Source: Acidobacteriota bacterium | GTDB taxonomy: Bacteria > Actinomycetota > Actinomycetes > Actinomycetales > Micrococcaceae | Assembly (NCBI GenBank): GCA_019352125.1 | Contig: JABBNV010000016.1 | Span: 8,382-14,266 of the forward strand | Direction of reading: 5' to 3' | DNA: 5,885 bases | In this document: piece by piece, positions 1 through 5,598 of the stretch | Position numbering within the stretch: position 1 is the stretch's first letter | Layout of the letters: every line of letters begins with the position of its first letter | Notes under the pieces: model-generated | The model's input: only the letters and a program-made list of their open reading frames with translations | The model's database searches: none | Told to the model about the DNA's origin: nothing | Position numbers and translations under genes: made by a program

Positions 1-266
1 GTTACCTGACACTGAGCCTGCAGATTGCCTTGTGGAGTGAGCTCTTCGACGTCACGGGGGTGGGCACCCGGGTGAATTACGGACTGGACAAAGTGCGGTT
101 CCCCTCTCCCGTGCCCGTTGGTTCGAGGATCCGCATGAAGGCACTGATTGCAGAGGTTGAAGAGGTCAAGGGTGGCTACCAGATTGCCGTGGATCAGGTG
201 GTGGAGGTTGAGGGCGTTTCTAAGCCGGCCGTCGTCTCACGTGGAATCTACCGTTTTTACGCCTAA
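1..266 (+). CDS. MaoC-family enoyl-CoA hydratase/dehydratase, C-terminal part (5' truncated by window edge)
   Basis: The reading frame is open from position 3 to a TAA at 264-266, giving about 87 residues with the true start outside the window. The visible protein begins YLTLSLQIALWSELFDVTG and continues with VNYGLDKVRFPSPVPVGSRI. This is the second half of the hot-dog fold in MaoC-like (R)-specific enoyl-CoA hydratases: a helix ending in LxLS, then the NYGLDKVRFPxPVPVGSRI strand pair, then a last strand ending in RGIYRFYA. Family members hydrate or dehydrate 2-enoyl-CoA esters in the cytoplasm during fatty-acid or aromatic-acid breakdown. The catalytic Asp/His motif is N-terminal and is not visible, so activity cannot be confirmed. 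A TTG at 30 could be read as a start, but homology-like sequence continues upstream of it. The gene lies 181 bp before the transporter operon, which has its own promoter, so it probably ends an earlier unit whose role may be related. Confidence 0.85.
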   Translation, partial: YLTLSLQIALWSELFDVTGVGTRVNYGLDKVRFPSPVPVGSRIRMKALIAEVEEVKGGYQIAVDQVVEVEGVSKPAVVSRGIYRFYA

Positions 267-341
267 ATCCCACTCAAAACCCGGTGATGTGGCGCGAGTC
301 TTAACGCCGTCACAGCCAGCAAGAACATAAAACAAGCAATC

Positions 342-356
342 ATTGATTTTTTCAAT
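342..356. promoter_or_regulatory. Inverted repeat ATTGA-N5-TCAAT over the -35 element
   Basis: The 15-bp element has perfect 5-bp arms and a T-only spacer (TTTTT), and covers the candidate -35 hexamer. It fits the loose T-N11-A pattern of LysR-type regulator boxes (T343, A355), but that pattern is very permissive. It could bind a regulator, or be chance symmetry in AT-rich DNA. Confidence 0.3.
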
Positions 357-371
357 AATTGTGGTTAGATT
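343..371 (+). promoter_or_regulatory. Candidate sigma-70/SigA promoter
   Basis: A -35 element TTGATT (343-348) and a -10 element TAGATT (366-371) are separated by exactly 17 bp, in the AT-rich part of the intergenic region. They match the consensus hexamers TTGACA and TATAAT at 4 of 6 positions each. Transcription would begin near 378 and leave a leader of about 70 nt before the ATG at 448. It is the best candidate seen by eye for the promoter of the whole five-gene operon. Confidence 0.55.
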
Positions 372-376
372 AACCA
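362..376. promoter_or_regulatory. Perfect 15-bp palindrome TGGTTA-GAT-TAACCA over the -10 element: candidate operator
   Basis: Two perfect 6-bp arms flank a 3-bp centre, and the whole -10 hexamer (366-371) lies inside. A dimeric repressor bound here would block RNA polymerase directly. Its centre (369) is 20 bp, about two helical turns, from the centre of the ATTGA repeat (349), so two dimers could sit on the same face of the DNA. The cognate regulator is unknown. No complete regulator gene is in the window. Confidence 0.5.
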
Positions 377-377
377 A

Positions 378-393
378 TGTGGCGAGGGTCACA
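378..393. promoter_or_regulatory. CRP/GlxR-like site TGTGG-N6-TCACA
   Basis: TGTGGCGAGGGTCACA matches the TGTGA-N6-TCACA consensus of cAMP-receptor proteins (Crp, and GlxR in actinobacteria) at 9 of 10 arm positions; the one mismatch is the fifth base. It begins at the predicted transcription start. A protein bound here would be expected to repress, linking the operon to carbon-source control. That regulatory reading is inference. Confidence 0.45.
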
Positions 394-435
394 AATTTCA
401 CGGTCGAGCCAAGAGCCTTGATCACTCAAAGTACC

Positions 436-441
436 GAGGAG
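436..441 (+). promoter_or_regulatory. Ribosome-binding site GAGGAG deciding the lipoprotein start
   Basis: GAGGAG lies 6 nt before the ATG at 448. The same frame is open back to an in-frame ATG at 343, but that ATG overlaps the -35 element, and a start there would put the lipoprotein signal 35 residues inside the protein. The start at 448 is therefore preferred. Confidence 0.85.
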
Positions 442-447
442 ACTTCA

Positions 448-1437
448 ATGAAGAAGCGTCTATCTACGATTATCGCAGGAGCGTCCTTAGTGGCACTCGC
501 GCTGACCGGGTGCGGTCAGGGATCTCCCTCTGGGTCCACCACCAAGGACCCGGCAGCGACCGGATCTGGCGGCACCACCAAGGTGGTGGTGGGTGTTTTG
601 CCCATCGCGCCCTCGGTAGCAATGCAATACGGCATCGACAAGGGCATCTTTGCCAAGCATGGTCTGGACGTGCAGTTGAGCACCAGCTCTGCTGGGGCAG
701 CCATGCTTCCTGCCGTTTCCACGGGGGATCTGAACTTTGCCGTTGGTAACCCACTCTCCGTGATTACTGCGGTGAACAAGGGCCTGGACATGAAGATTGT
801 CACCGGGTTCTCCAACTCCAAGGCCACGGGGAATGACATCAACGGCGTAGTGGTGCGGGCTGATTCCGGCATCAACACTTTTGCGGATCTGGCGGGCAAG
901 ACCACGTCAGTCAACGCGCTGAAGACGCAGGGTGACCTGACCATCATGGAATCCGCAGCTATGGCCGGGGGAGACCCGAAGGCTTTGAAGTTCAGCGAGA
1001 TGCCGTTCCCGGATATGGAAGCCCAGCTGGAACGCAAGAACGTGGACGCCGTCTGGCTGCCCGAACCATTCTTGTCCAAGGCGCTTGCCAACCCGGCTTA
1101 CAAGTTGCTTGGCTACCCGAACCAGAAGGCCATTCCCGGATTGCCCACCATGGTGACCTTCACTAGCGGTAAATTCGCTCAGGAAAAGCCTGAAGTTGTT
1201 GCTGCCTTCAAGGCTGCTGTTACGGAAACGCTGGCCGCTGCTGAGGCGGACCAGACCGGAGCCAAGGCACTGCTGCCCGCGTTCATGAAGATGGATGCAA
1301 CAGTGGCCTCGAAGCTGAAGATGGAAACCTGGGACGGCACTGTACCCAATGACCAGCTGACCAAGCTGGCTGCACTTGCCGCGAAGCACTCCTTCATCTC
1401 CAAGGCGCCGGACATCAGCGCCATGACGGTCAAGTAG
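448..1437 (+). CDS. NitT/TauT-type ABC transporter substrate-binding lipoprotein (NMT1/SsuA-like)
   Basis: The 329-residue protein is the extracytoplasmic solute receptor of the importer encoded downstream. The N-terminus is a lipoprotein signal: MKKR, a hydrophobic stretch at residues 8-20 and the lipobox LTGC with Cys22 as the lipidation site. A Gly/Ser/Thr-rich linker follows to about residue 44. The mature domain has the marks of the NMT1/SsuA/TauA fold: VVVGVLPIAPSVAMQYGIDK (46-65), GIFAKHGLDVQL (66-77), STGDLNFAVGNP (91-102), TFADLAGKTTSVNAL (144-158) and VDAVWLPEPF (199-208). Length is usual for the family. Relatives bind nitrate, sulfonates, taurine, pyrimidine precursors or aromatic carboxylates, and the ligand cannot be read from these motifs. 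The CoA ligase next door suggests a carboxylic acid. It is the first gene of the operon and is followed by a hairpin that may raise its level relative to the membrane components. Confidence 0.9.
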   Translation: MKKRLSTIIAGASLVALALTGCGQGSPSGSTTKDPAATGSGGTTKVVVGVLPIAPSVAMQYGIDKGIFAKHGLDVQLSTSSAGAAMLPAVSTGDLNFAVGNPLSVITAVNKGLDMKIVTGFSNSKATGNDINGVVVRADSGINTFADLAGKTTSVNALKTQGDLTIMESAAMAGGDPKALKFSEMPFPDMEAQLERKNVDAVWLPEPFLSKALANPAYKLLGYPNQKAIPGLPTMVTFTSGKFAQEKPEVVAAFKAAVTETLAAAEADQTGAKALLPAFMKMDATVASKLKMETWDGTVPNDQLTKLAALAAKHSFISKAPDISAMTVK

Positions 1438-1461
1438 TTCCTTTCTCACCATCATCAGAGT

Positions 1462-1488
1462 GTGCGTCGGCCGTGAAGGCCGGCGCAC
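1462..1488 (+). other. Strong intercistronic hairpin after the binding-protein gene
   Basis: GTGCGTCGGCC (1462-1472) pairs with GGCCGGCGCAC (1478-1488) around the 5-nt loop GTGAA. This gives an 11-bp GC-rich stem with one G-T wobble (T1467-G1483). No T-run follows, so it is not a classic intrinsic terminator. It lies 24 nt after the lipoprotein stop and 13 nt before the ligase ATG. As with hairpins behind other binding-protein genes, it may protect the upstream message or partly stop transcription, giving more binding protein than permease. That role is inference. Confidence 0.6.
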
Positions 1489-1490
1489 TA

Positions 1491-1496
1491 GAAAGG
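1491..1496 (+). promoter_or_regulatory. Ribosome-binding site GAAAGG deciding the ligase start
   Basis: GAAAGG lies 5 nt before the ATG at 1502. An in-frame GTG at 1460 would add 14 residues encoded by the hairpin, has no comparable site upstream and gives an Arg-rich sequence unlike the family N-terminus, so the ATG is preferred. Confidence 0.75.
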
Positions 1497-1501
1497 CAGC
1501 G

Positions 1502-3085
1502 ATGCTGAACCAAGGGCTTGGCAGTTGGATCCATAAGCGGCGCGTAAAGTCGCAGGGGCACACTGCCATAATTGAGGGCGAAAACTCCCTTGATTATCCG
1601 GAGCTGGCCGCTCGGATTGACAAGCTTGCTCAGGCCCTCAGCGGACTGGGTGTGGTGAAGGGAACGCGCGTTGCCTATTTGGGCAACAACCACTCCGCCT
1701 TTCTGGAGACGCTCTTTGCCTGCGGCAGCATTGGTGCAATTTTTGTTCCACTCAACACCAGGCTGACTGCCCGCGAGCTGAACTACGCGCTCAATGATTC
1801 GGGCAGCCTGGTGCTGATCAACCCCACGTCCTTGGCCGAGCTTGCGGCGGATGCTGCGGTAGATAGCCCTGTGGTGCACCATCTGGAGGTTAGTGATACT
1901 CCCGGTGCGGATTCCGGCTACGAACAGGCACTTGCCGCGGCCGCCGCGGAGCACAGGGACATTGCTGTGAACCACGACGACGCCGCCATCATCCTCTACA
2001 CCTCCGGTACTACCGGCAGGCCCAAGGGTGCGGTGCTGACACACGGGAACATGATATGGAACTCCCTGAACGTCATTGTGGATTATGACGTGACCAGCGC
2101 ATCCAAGGCGTTGATGATTGCGCCCATGTTCCACGTTGCGTCGCTAGGCATGGGGGCGTTGCCCATTCTGCTCAAGGGTGGAACGTTGGTACTGCAGGAT
2201 CGGTTTGAGCCCGCAGCGGTGTTGGCCGCAGTCCAGCGGCATGCGATCACCTCGCTCTCCGGTGTTCCTACCACTTACCAGATGTTGGCTGAGCACCCGG
2301 ATTGGGCCAGCACGGATATTTCGTCCTTGCAGATGCTCACCTGCGGCGGCTCCGCCGTTCCCATGCGCGTGCTCGAAGCCTATGAGGAAAGGGGGCTGGG
2401 GTTTTCTGGCGGCTACGGCATGACGGAAACCGCTCCTGGGGCAACCTCCTTGCAGGCTGAATATTCACGGGCAAAGGCCGGCTCCGCAGGCCTTCCGCAC
2501 TTTTTTACTGACATCAAGGTGGTTGACCCCTCGGGCAGGGAACTGCCCGCTGGCGAAGCGGGTGAAATCCTGATTTCCGGCCCGAACGTCATCAAGGAAT
2601 ATTGGCAGCTTCCGGAAGCCAGTGCTGAAGCATTCGCTGAGGGGAACTGGCTACGGTCCGGAGACCTGGGCTACCGGGATGAAGAGGGATTCCTCTACAT
2701 TTCGGATCGGCTCAAGGACATGATCATTTCCGGCGGGGAAAACATCTATCCCGCGGAGGTGGAACAGGCCATCATGGAGCTTGAGTCCGTCTCTTCCGTG
2801 GCGGTTATTGGTGTTCCCGATGACACTTGGGGTGAGGTGCCGCGCGCCGTCGTCGTTCCCGTGGAAGGCAAGAAGATTTCCGAAACCGAGATCAAGGAAC
2901 ACCTCACCGGGCGCTTGGCCAAGTACAAGATCCCGCGCACTGTGGTGCTCGCTGACGATTTCCCGCGTACCGCCAGTGGAAAGATCCGCAAGGCGGACCT
3001 ACGCTCAACCTATGGTGGCGCCAATCCGCGCAGTGCTAACTCGCACGGCACCAGCCAACCCGGCACCTCCAGTGAAGGGCAATAA
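1502..3085 (+). CDS. AMP-forming acyl-CoA synthetase / carboxylate-CoA ligase (class I adenylate-forming enzyme)
   Basis: The 527-residue cytoplasmic enzyme activates a carboxylic acid with ATP to an acyl-AMP and transfers it to CoA. All core motifs of the ANL superfamily are present in order: the P-loop YTSGTTGRPKG (166-176), GYGMTET (304-310), the SGDLGY element with the ribose-binding Asp388, the hinge DRLKD (402-406) followed by GGENIYPAEVE (from 411), and PRTASGKIRK with the catalytic Lys494. Nothing essential is missing, so the enzyme should be active. Overall it resembles FadD-like medium/long-chain and aromatic-acid ligases; the acid cannot be decided by eye. After residue about 505 there is a Ser/Asn/Gly-rich tail, probably disordered, that ends in SEGQ. 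The gene sits between the binding protein and the permeases of one importer, and its stop is 5 bp before the first permease. This suggests that it activates the imported solute. Confidence 0.92.
   Translation: MLNQGLGSWIHKRRVKSQGHTAIIEGENSLDYPELAARIDKLAQALSGLGVVKGTRVAYLGNNHSAFLETLFACGSIGAIFVPLNTRLTARELNYALNDSGSLVLINPTSLAELAADAAVDSPVVHHLEVSDTPGADSGYEQALAAAAAEHRDIAVNHDDAAIILYTSGTTGRPKGAVLTHGNMIWNSLNVIVDYDVTSASKALMIAPMFHVASLGMGALPILLKGGTLVLQDRFEPAAVLAAVQRHAITSLSGVPTTYQMLAEHPDWASTDISSLQMLTCGGSAVPMRVLEAYEERGLGFSGGYGMTETAPGATSLQAEYSRAKAGSAGLPHFFTDIKVVDPSGRELPAGEAGEILISGPNVIKEYWQLPEASAEAFAEGNWLRSGDLGYRDEEGFLYISDRLKDMIISGGENIYPAEVEQAIMELESVSSVAVIGVPDDTWGEVPRAVVVPVEGKKISETEIKEHLTGRLAKYKIPRTVVLADDFPRTASGKIRKADLRSTYGGANPRSANSHGTSQPGTSSEGQ
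3074..3079 (+). promoter_or_regulatory. Ribosome-binding site GAAGGG with long spacing
   Basis: GAAGGG lies inside the last codons of the ligase gene, 11 nt before the permease ATG at 3091, which is longer than the usual 5-9 nt. The ligase stop (3083-3085) falls in the spacer, so initiation may depend partly on ribosomes ending the ligase gene. Confidence 0.45.
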
Positions 3086-3090
3086 CCGGT

Positions 3091-3879
3091 ATGAAGAAAA
3101 AGGCTAGAGGGATTCCAACCTGGGTGCTGGGGGTCATTGGCATCATAGTTTTCCTGGGATTGTGGGAGCTGACGCCGGTGGTCGGCTTGGTGAAGGCGCA
3201 GTATTTGCCGCCGGCCTCAGAGGTGTTGCTGACCCTGGCAAATGATCTGGGATTGACCGCATTTTGGGTGGCCGTAGGGCAGACCATGCTGGCCTGGTTC
3301 CTGGGCTTGGCGATCGCCGCAGTCTCAGGGTTGGTGCTGGGCCTCGTGATTGGGATGTCTCCCTTTCTGCGCCGCTTCACCAACTCCACCATTGAGTTCC
3401 TGCGCCCGATCCCGTCCGTAGCGTTGATCCCCATTGCTGTGCTGCTTTTTGGTATGAAGCTGGAATCTTCGCTGCTGCTGATTGTTTTTGCCTGCTTCTG
3501 GCAGGTGTTGATTCAGGTGTTGTACGGGGTGGCAGATGTGGACAACGTAGCCATGCAAACCGCGCGGTCCTACGGATTCTCGTATCTGCAACGGGTGCGT
3601 GACGTTGTGTTCCCTACGCTGCTGCCATACCTCATGACGGGTATTCGCCTGGGTGCCTCGGTGGCGTTGATCCTGGCCATCACGGCGGAACTGCTGATCG
3701 GTACCCCGGGGCTGGGTAAGGAAATTGTGTTGGCTCAATCTGGCGGTGCGATCGCTGGCATGTATGCCCTGATTCTGGCCGCTGGGTTCCTTGGCGTGGC
3801 CATTAACGGTGTGACTCGGCTGGTGCAAAAGCGGGTCCTATCCTGGCATGCATCAGTGCGTGGGGAGGTAATTGTATGA
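3091..3879 (+). CDS. ABC transporter permease, NitT/TauT type (first of two)
   Basis: The 262-residue inner-membrane protein belongs to the binding-protein-dependent permease family (SsuC/TauC-like). About six hydrophobic segments can be seen, near residues 11-29, 65-89, 108-121, 126-146, 183-204 and 219-241. The cytoplasmic coupling (EAA-type) loop is at about 156-186, TARSYGFSYLQRVRDVVFP, where the conserved Ala158 and Gly162 pattern contacts the ATPase; the usual Glu before TA is Gln156. The family signature FLRPIPSVALIPIAVLLFG (103-121) is clear. The start is the ATG 5 bp after the ligase stop, giving a short basic N-terminus (MKKKAR) that suits an inside-facing end. It overlaps the next permease gene by 4 bp (ATGA), a typical sign of translational coupling. 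It probably pairs with that second permease as a heterodimer. Confidence 0.9.
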   Translation: MKKKARGIPTWVLGVIGIIVFLGLWELTPVVGLVKAQYLPPASEVLLTLANDLGLTAFWVAVGQTMLAWFLGLAIAAVSGLVLGLVIGMSPFLRRFTNSTIEFLRPIPSVALIPIAVLLFGMKLESSLLLIVFACFWQVLIQVLYGVADVDNVAMQTARSYGFSYLQRVRDVVFPTLLPYLMTGIRLGASVALILAITAELLIGTPGLGKEIVLAQSGGAIAGMYALILAAGFLGVAINGVTRLVQKRVLSWHASVRGEVIV

Positions 3880-4649
3880 AGACTTTGAAGTTCATTGGAT
3901 ACTTGCTGACGCTGCCGGTAATTCTGTTGCTGTGGTGGTGGGTGGCTACCTCGGGGGAACCGAATTTCTTTGTGCCTACACCGGCTAAATTGGCAGAGAC
4001 CTTTGTCAATACCTGGATTAGCGAGCGGCTGTTCACGGATGTGTTGCCCAGCGTAACGCGCCTTGCTCTGGGAGTGCTGGCCGCCATTGTGCTGGGTATT
4101 GCCCTAGGCCTGGCCGTGGGACTTAACCGCACTCTGCGTGCGCTGACGGAGCCGGTGTTTGAGTTCTTCCGGGCGCTCCCGCCACCGGTGCTGGTGCCCG
4201 TGTTGATGCTGCTGGTGGGCATCAACGATGGCATGAAGATCGCCGTCATTATCTCCGGTTGTATTTGGCCCGTGCTGCTGAACACGATCGAGGGGGTGCG
4301 CTCCATTGACCCGGTGCAAAATGAGACATCTCGCTCCTACGGGATTTCCGGTTTCAACCAGATCCGCTACCAGATTCTGCCCGCGGCAACTCCAACCATC
4401 ATGGCTGGAGTGCGTCAGTGCTTGTCTATTGGGCTGATTCTGATGGTTATTTCCGAAATGTTTGCCTCATCCTCCGGGCTGGGTTTCAGCATTGTGCAAT
4501 TCCAGCGTTCCTTTGCTGTTCCAGAAATGTGGTCCGGCATCGTAGTCCTAGGCCTCATTGGTGTGGCCCTTTCCTTTATCTTCCAATGGTGTGAACGGCG
4601 CGTCTTGCGCTGGTACCACGGCCTGAAAGAGGTTGAACATGCAGTCTGA
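3876..4649 (+). CDS. ABC transporter permease, NitT/TauT type (second of two)
   Basis: The 257-residue inner-membrane protein is from the same family as the gene before it but clearly different in sequence. Hydrophobic segments lie near residues 7-26, 60-84, 104-117, 121-140, 177-196 and 217-238. The family signature is FFRALPPPVLVPVLMLLVG (97-115), with PPP in place of the PIPSV of its partner. The coupling loop starts at Glu150, ETSRSYGISGFNQIRYQILP, with Ser152 where EAA loops usually carry Ala. The ATG at 3876 shares ATGA with the previous stop and has a strong GGAGG (3864-3868) 7 nt upstream. Its end overlaps the ATPase gene by 11 bp. Together with the first permease it should form the two-subunit membrane channel; members of this class with one permease gene use a homodimer instead. 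Confidence 0.9.
   Translation: MKTLKFIGYLLTLPVILLLWWWVATSGEPNFFVPTPAKLAETFVNTWISERLFTDVLPSVTRLALGVLAAIVLGIALGLAVGLNRTLRALTEPVFEFFRALPPPVLVPVLMLLVGINDGMKIAVIISGCIWPVLLNTIEGVRSIDPVQNETSRSYGISGFNQIRYQILPAATPTIMAGVRQCLSIGLILMVISEMFASSSGLGFSIVQFQRSFAVPEMWSGIVVLGLIGVALSFIFQWCERRVLRWYHGLKEVEHAV
4627..4632 (+). promoter_or_regulatory. Ribosome-binding site AAGAGG deciding the ATPase start
   Basis: AAGAGG lies 6 nt before the ATG at 4639. An in-frame TTG at 4633 directly touches this site and so could not use it, which favours the ATG. The site lies within the second permease gene. Confidence 0.75.
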
Positions 4650-5526
4650 TACTTCCACAACAGCTCCGCAGGGCGACGGCGTTACCGCTTCGCGTGGGCG
4701 CACATTGCCCGATGGGGAGGCACTGCTCTCCGTTCGTAACCTGAAGAAGGTGTACCGCACCGACGGTGGGGACATTGAAGCGGTCCGCAACCTCACCTTT
4801 GACCTGGGCCGCGGGGAACTGGTCTGCCTGGTGGGTCCTTCCGGTTCGGGAAAGACCACGCTGCTCAAGTGCATCGCTGGCCTGATGGGAACCACTGACG
4901 GCGAGGTTCGCTTGGATGGCCAGAAGGTCACCGGGCCGCCCAAGAAGATGGCCGTAGTGTTTCAGGAATACGGGCGCTCCCTCTTCCCGTGGCTGCGCGT
5001 GGCGGACAACGTTGAGTTGCCGCTCAAGAACGCCAGTATCCCCAAGGCAGAGCGCAAGCGTTTGGTGGCAGAGGCGCTGGAGGCTGTGGGTCTGGCACAC
5101 GTGCCGCGTTCTTACCCGTGGCAGCTCTCCGGTGGTATGCAGCAACGCGTGGCTATTGCGCGAGCCGTGGCCTACCAGCCTGAGGTTCTGCTGATGGATG
5201 AGCCGTTTGCCGCCGTCGACGCACAAACCCGCGCGGACCTCGAGGACTTGATCCGCAGCGTGTGGAAGAAGCTGGGCGTGACCGTCCTGTTTGTCACGCA
5301 CGATATTGACGAATCAATCTACCTGGGCGAACGCGTCATTATTCTTTCCTCTTCACCTACCGTGGTGCAGGAGGACATTGTGATTGACCTTCCTGCCGAG
5401 CGCGATCAACTTGAAACCCGGTCCCTGCCGCGCTTTACGGAGCTGCGCCACCACGTGTACGCGGAGATTCAACGCGCCAAGCAGGGCCACCGACCGGCAG
5501 AAGCGGCTGGTGTCGTTACCGAGTAA
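4639..5526 (+). CDS. ABC transporter ATP-binding protein, NitT/TauT type (SsuB/TauB-like)
   Basis: The 295-residue ATPase drives the importer from the cytoplasmic face. The nucleotide-binding motifs are complete: Walker A GPSGSGKTT (66-74), Q-loop Gln109 in VVFQEYGRSLFPWLRV, signature LSGGMQQR (163-170), Walker B LLMDEP with Asp187 and Glu188, D-loop AAVD ending at Asp194, and the switch His221 in VTHDIDE. The FPWLRVADNVELPL stretch after the Q-loop is typical of the nitrate/sulfonate/taurine subfamily. The C-terminus RFTELRHHVYAEIQRAK is also of family type, followed by a short Ala-rich end. The first 26 residues, up to the start of the ABC domain at about 27 (EALLSVRNLKKVY), form a hydrophilic, probably flexible, Ser/Thr/Gly-rich extension. 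The start overlaps the second permease by 11 bp. It is the last gene of the operon. Confidence 0.95.
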   Translation: MQSDTSTTAPQGDGVTASRGRTLPDGEALLSVRNLKKVYRTDGGDIEAVRNLTFDLGRGELVCLVGPSGSGKTTLLKCIAGLMGTTDGEVRLDGQKVTGPPKKMAVVFQEYGRSLFPWLRVADNVELPLKNASIPKAERKRLVAEALEAVGLAHVPRSYPWQLSGGMQQRVAIARAVAYQPEVLLMDEPFAAVDAQTRADLEDLIRSVWKKLGVTVLFVTHDIDESIYLGERVIILSSSPTVVQEDIVIDLPAERDQLETRSLPRFTELRHHVYAEIQRAKQGHRPAEAAGVVTE

Positions 5527-5598
5527 GTTCCAACGGGGCGGCACCACTATTGGCTGCCGCCATGGCTGTCTATACCGTTCAGTGGCACCAGTTGAGCT
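5527..5598. other. Convergent intergenic region between ATPase and PadR-like gene
   Basis: The 72-bp gap separates the stops of two genes that point at each other. It holds one clear hairpin, listed separately, and no convincing gene. Confidence 0.7.
5537..5561. terminator. Possible bidirectional terminator hairpin
   Basis: GGCGGCA (5537-5543) pairs perfectly with TGCCGCC (5555-5561). With one bulged base (C5554), CCA/TGG extends the stem by 3 bp around a CTAT loop. It begins 10 nt after the ATPase stop, in the right place to end the operon and perhaps also the opposing gene. No T-run follows on either strand, so it would have to work without a U-tract, as many actinobacterial terminators are thought to do. 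Confidence 0.45.

Larger units (their letters stand above)
267..447 (+). promoter_or_regulatory. Intergenic control region upstream of the transporter operon
   Basis: This 181-bp stretch lies between the MaoC stop and the lipoprotein start and has no convincing gene. Its middle (about 320-378) is clearly AT-rich against the surrounding GC-rich coding DNA. It holds a promoter, three adjacent inverted repeats and a leader of about 70 nt, listed separately. No clear rho-independent terminator for the MaoC gene was found at its left end, and no riboswitch was recognised in the leader. Confidence 0.7.

Noticed and set aside
284..313. Possible terminator stem after the MaoC gene (GTGA...GGCG / CGCC.TCAC)
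   Set aside because: Only two 4-bp segments pair, with an uneven internal loop and a 10-nt loop, and no T-run follows. It is too weak to call.
343..447. Longer start (ATG 343) for the binding protein
   Set aside because: It would overlap the promoter and bury the lipoprotein signal; the ATG at 448 has a strong ribosome-binding site.
394..447. Riboswitch or attenuator in the operon leader
   Set aside because: The leader is only about 70 nt, and no known riboswitch core or leader peptide was recognised.
907..1569. Long open frame on the minus strand
   Set aside because: It lies antisense to the binding-protein gene, runs into the ligase gene, has no recognisable protein features, and the opposite-strand proteins are clearly real.
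1430..2134. Open frame on the minus strand across the ligase 5' half
   Set aside because: It is a shadow of the ligase codon bias; no domain or ribosome-binding site supports it.
4576..5301. Long open frame on the minus strand within the ATPase region
   Set aside because: It is antisense to an ATPase with every expected motif; the translation is rich in His, Gln and Arg and resembles no family.
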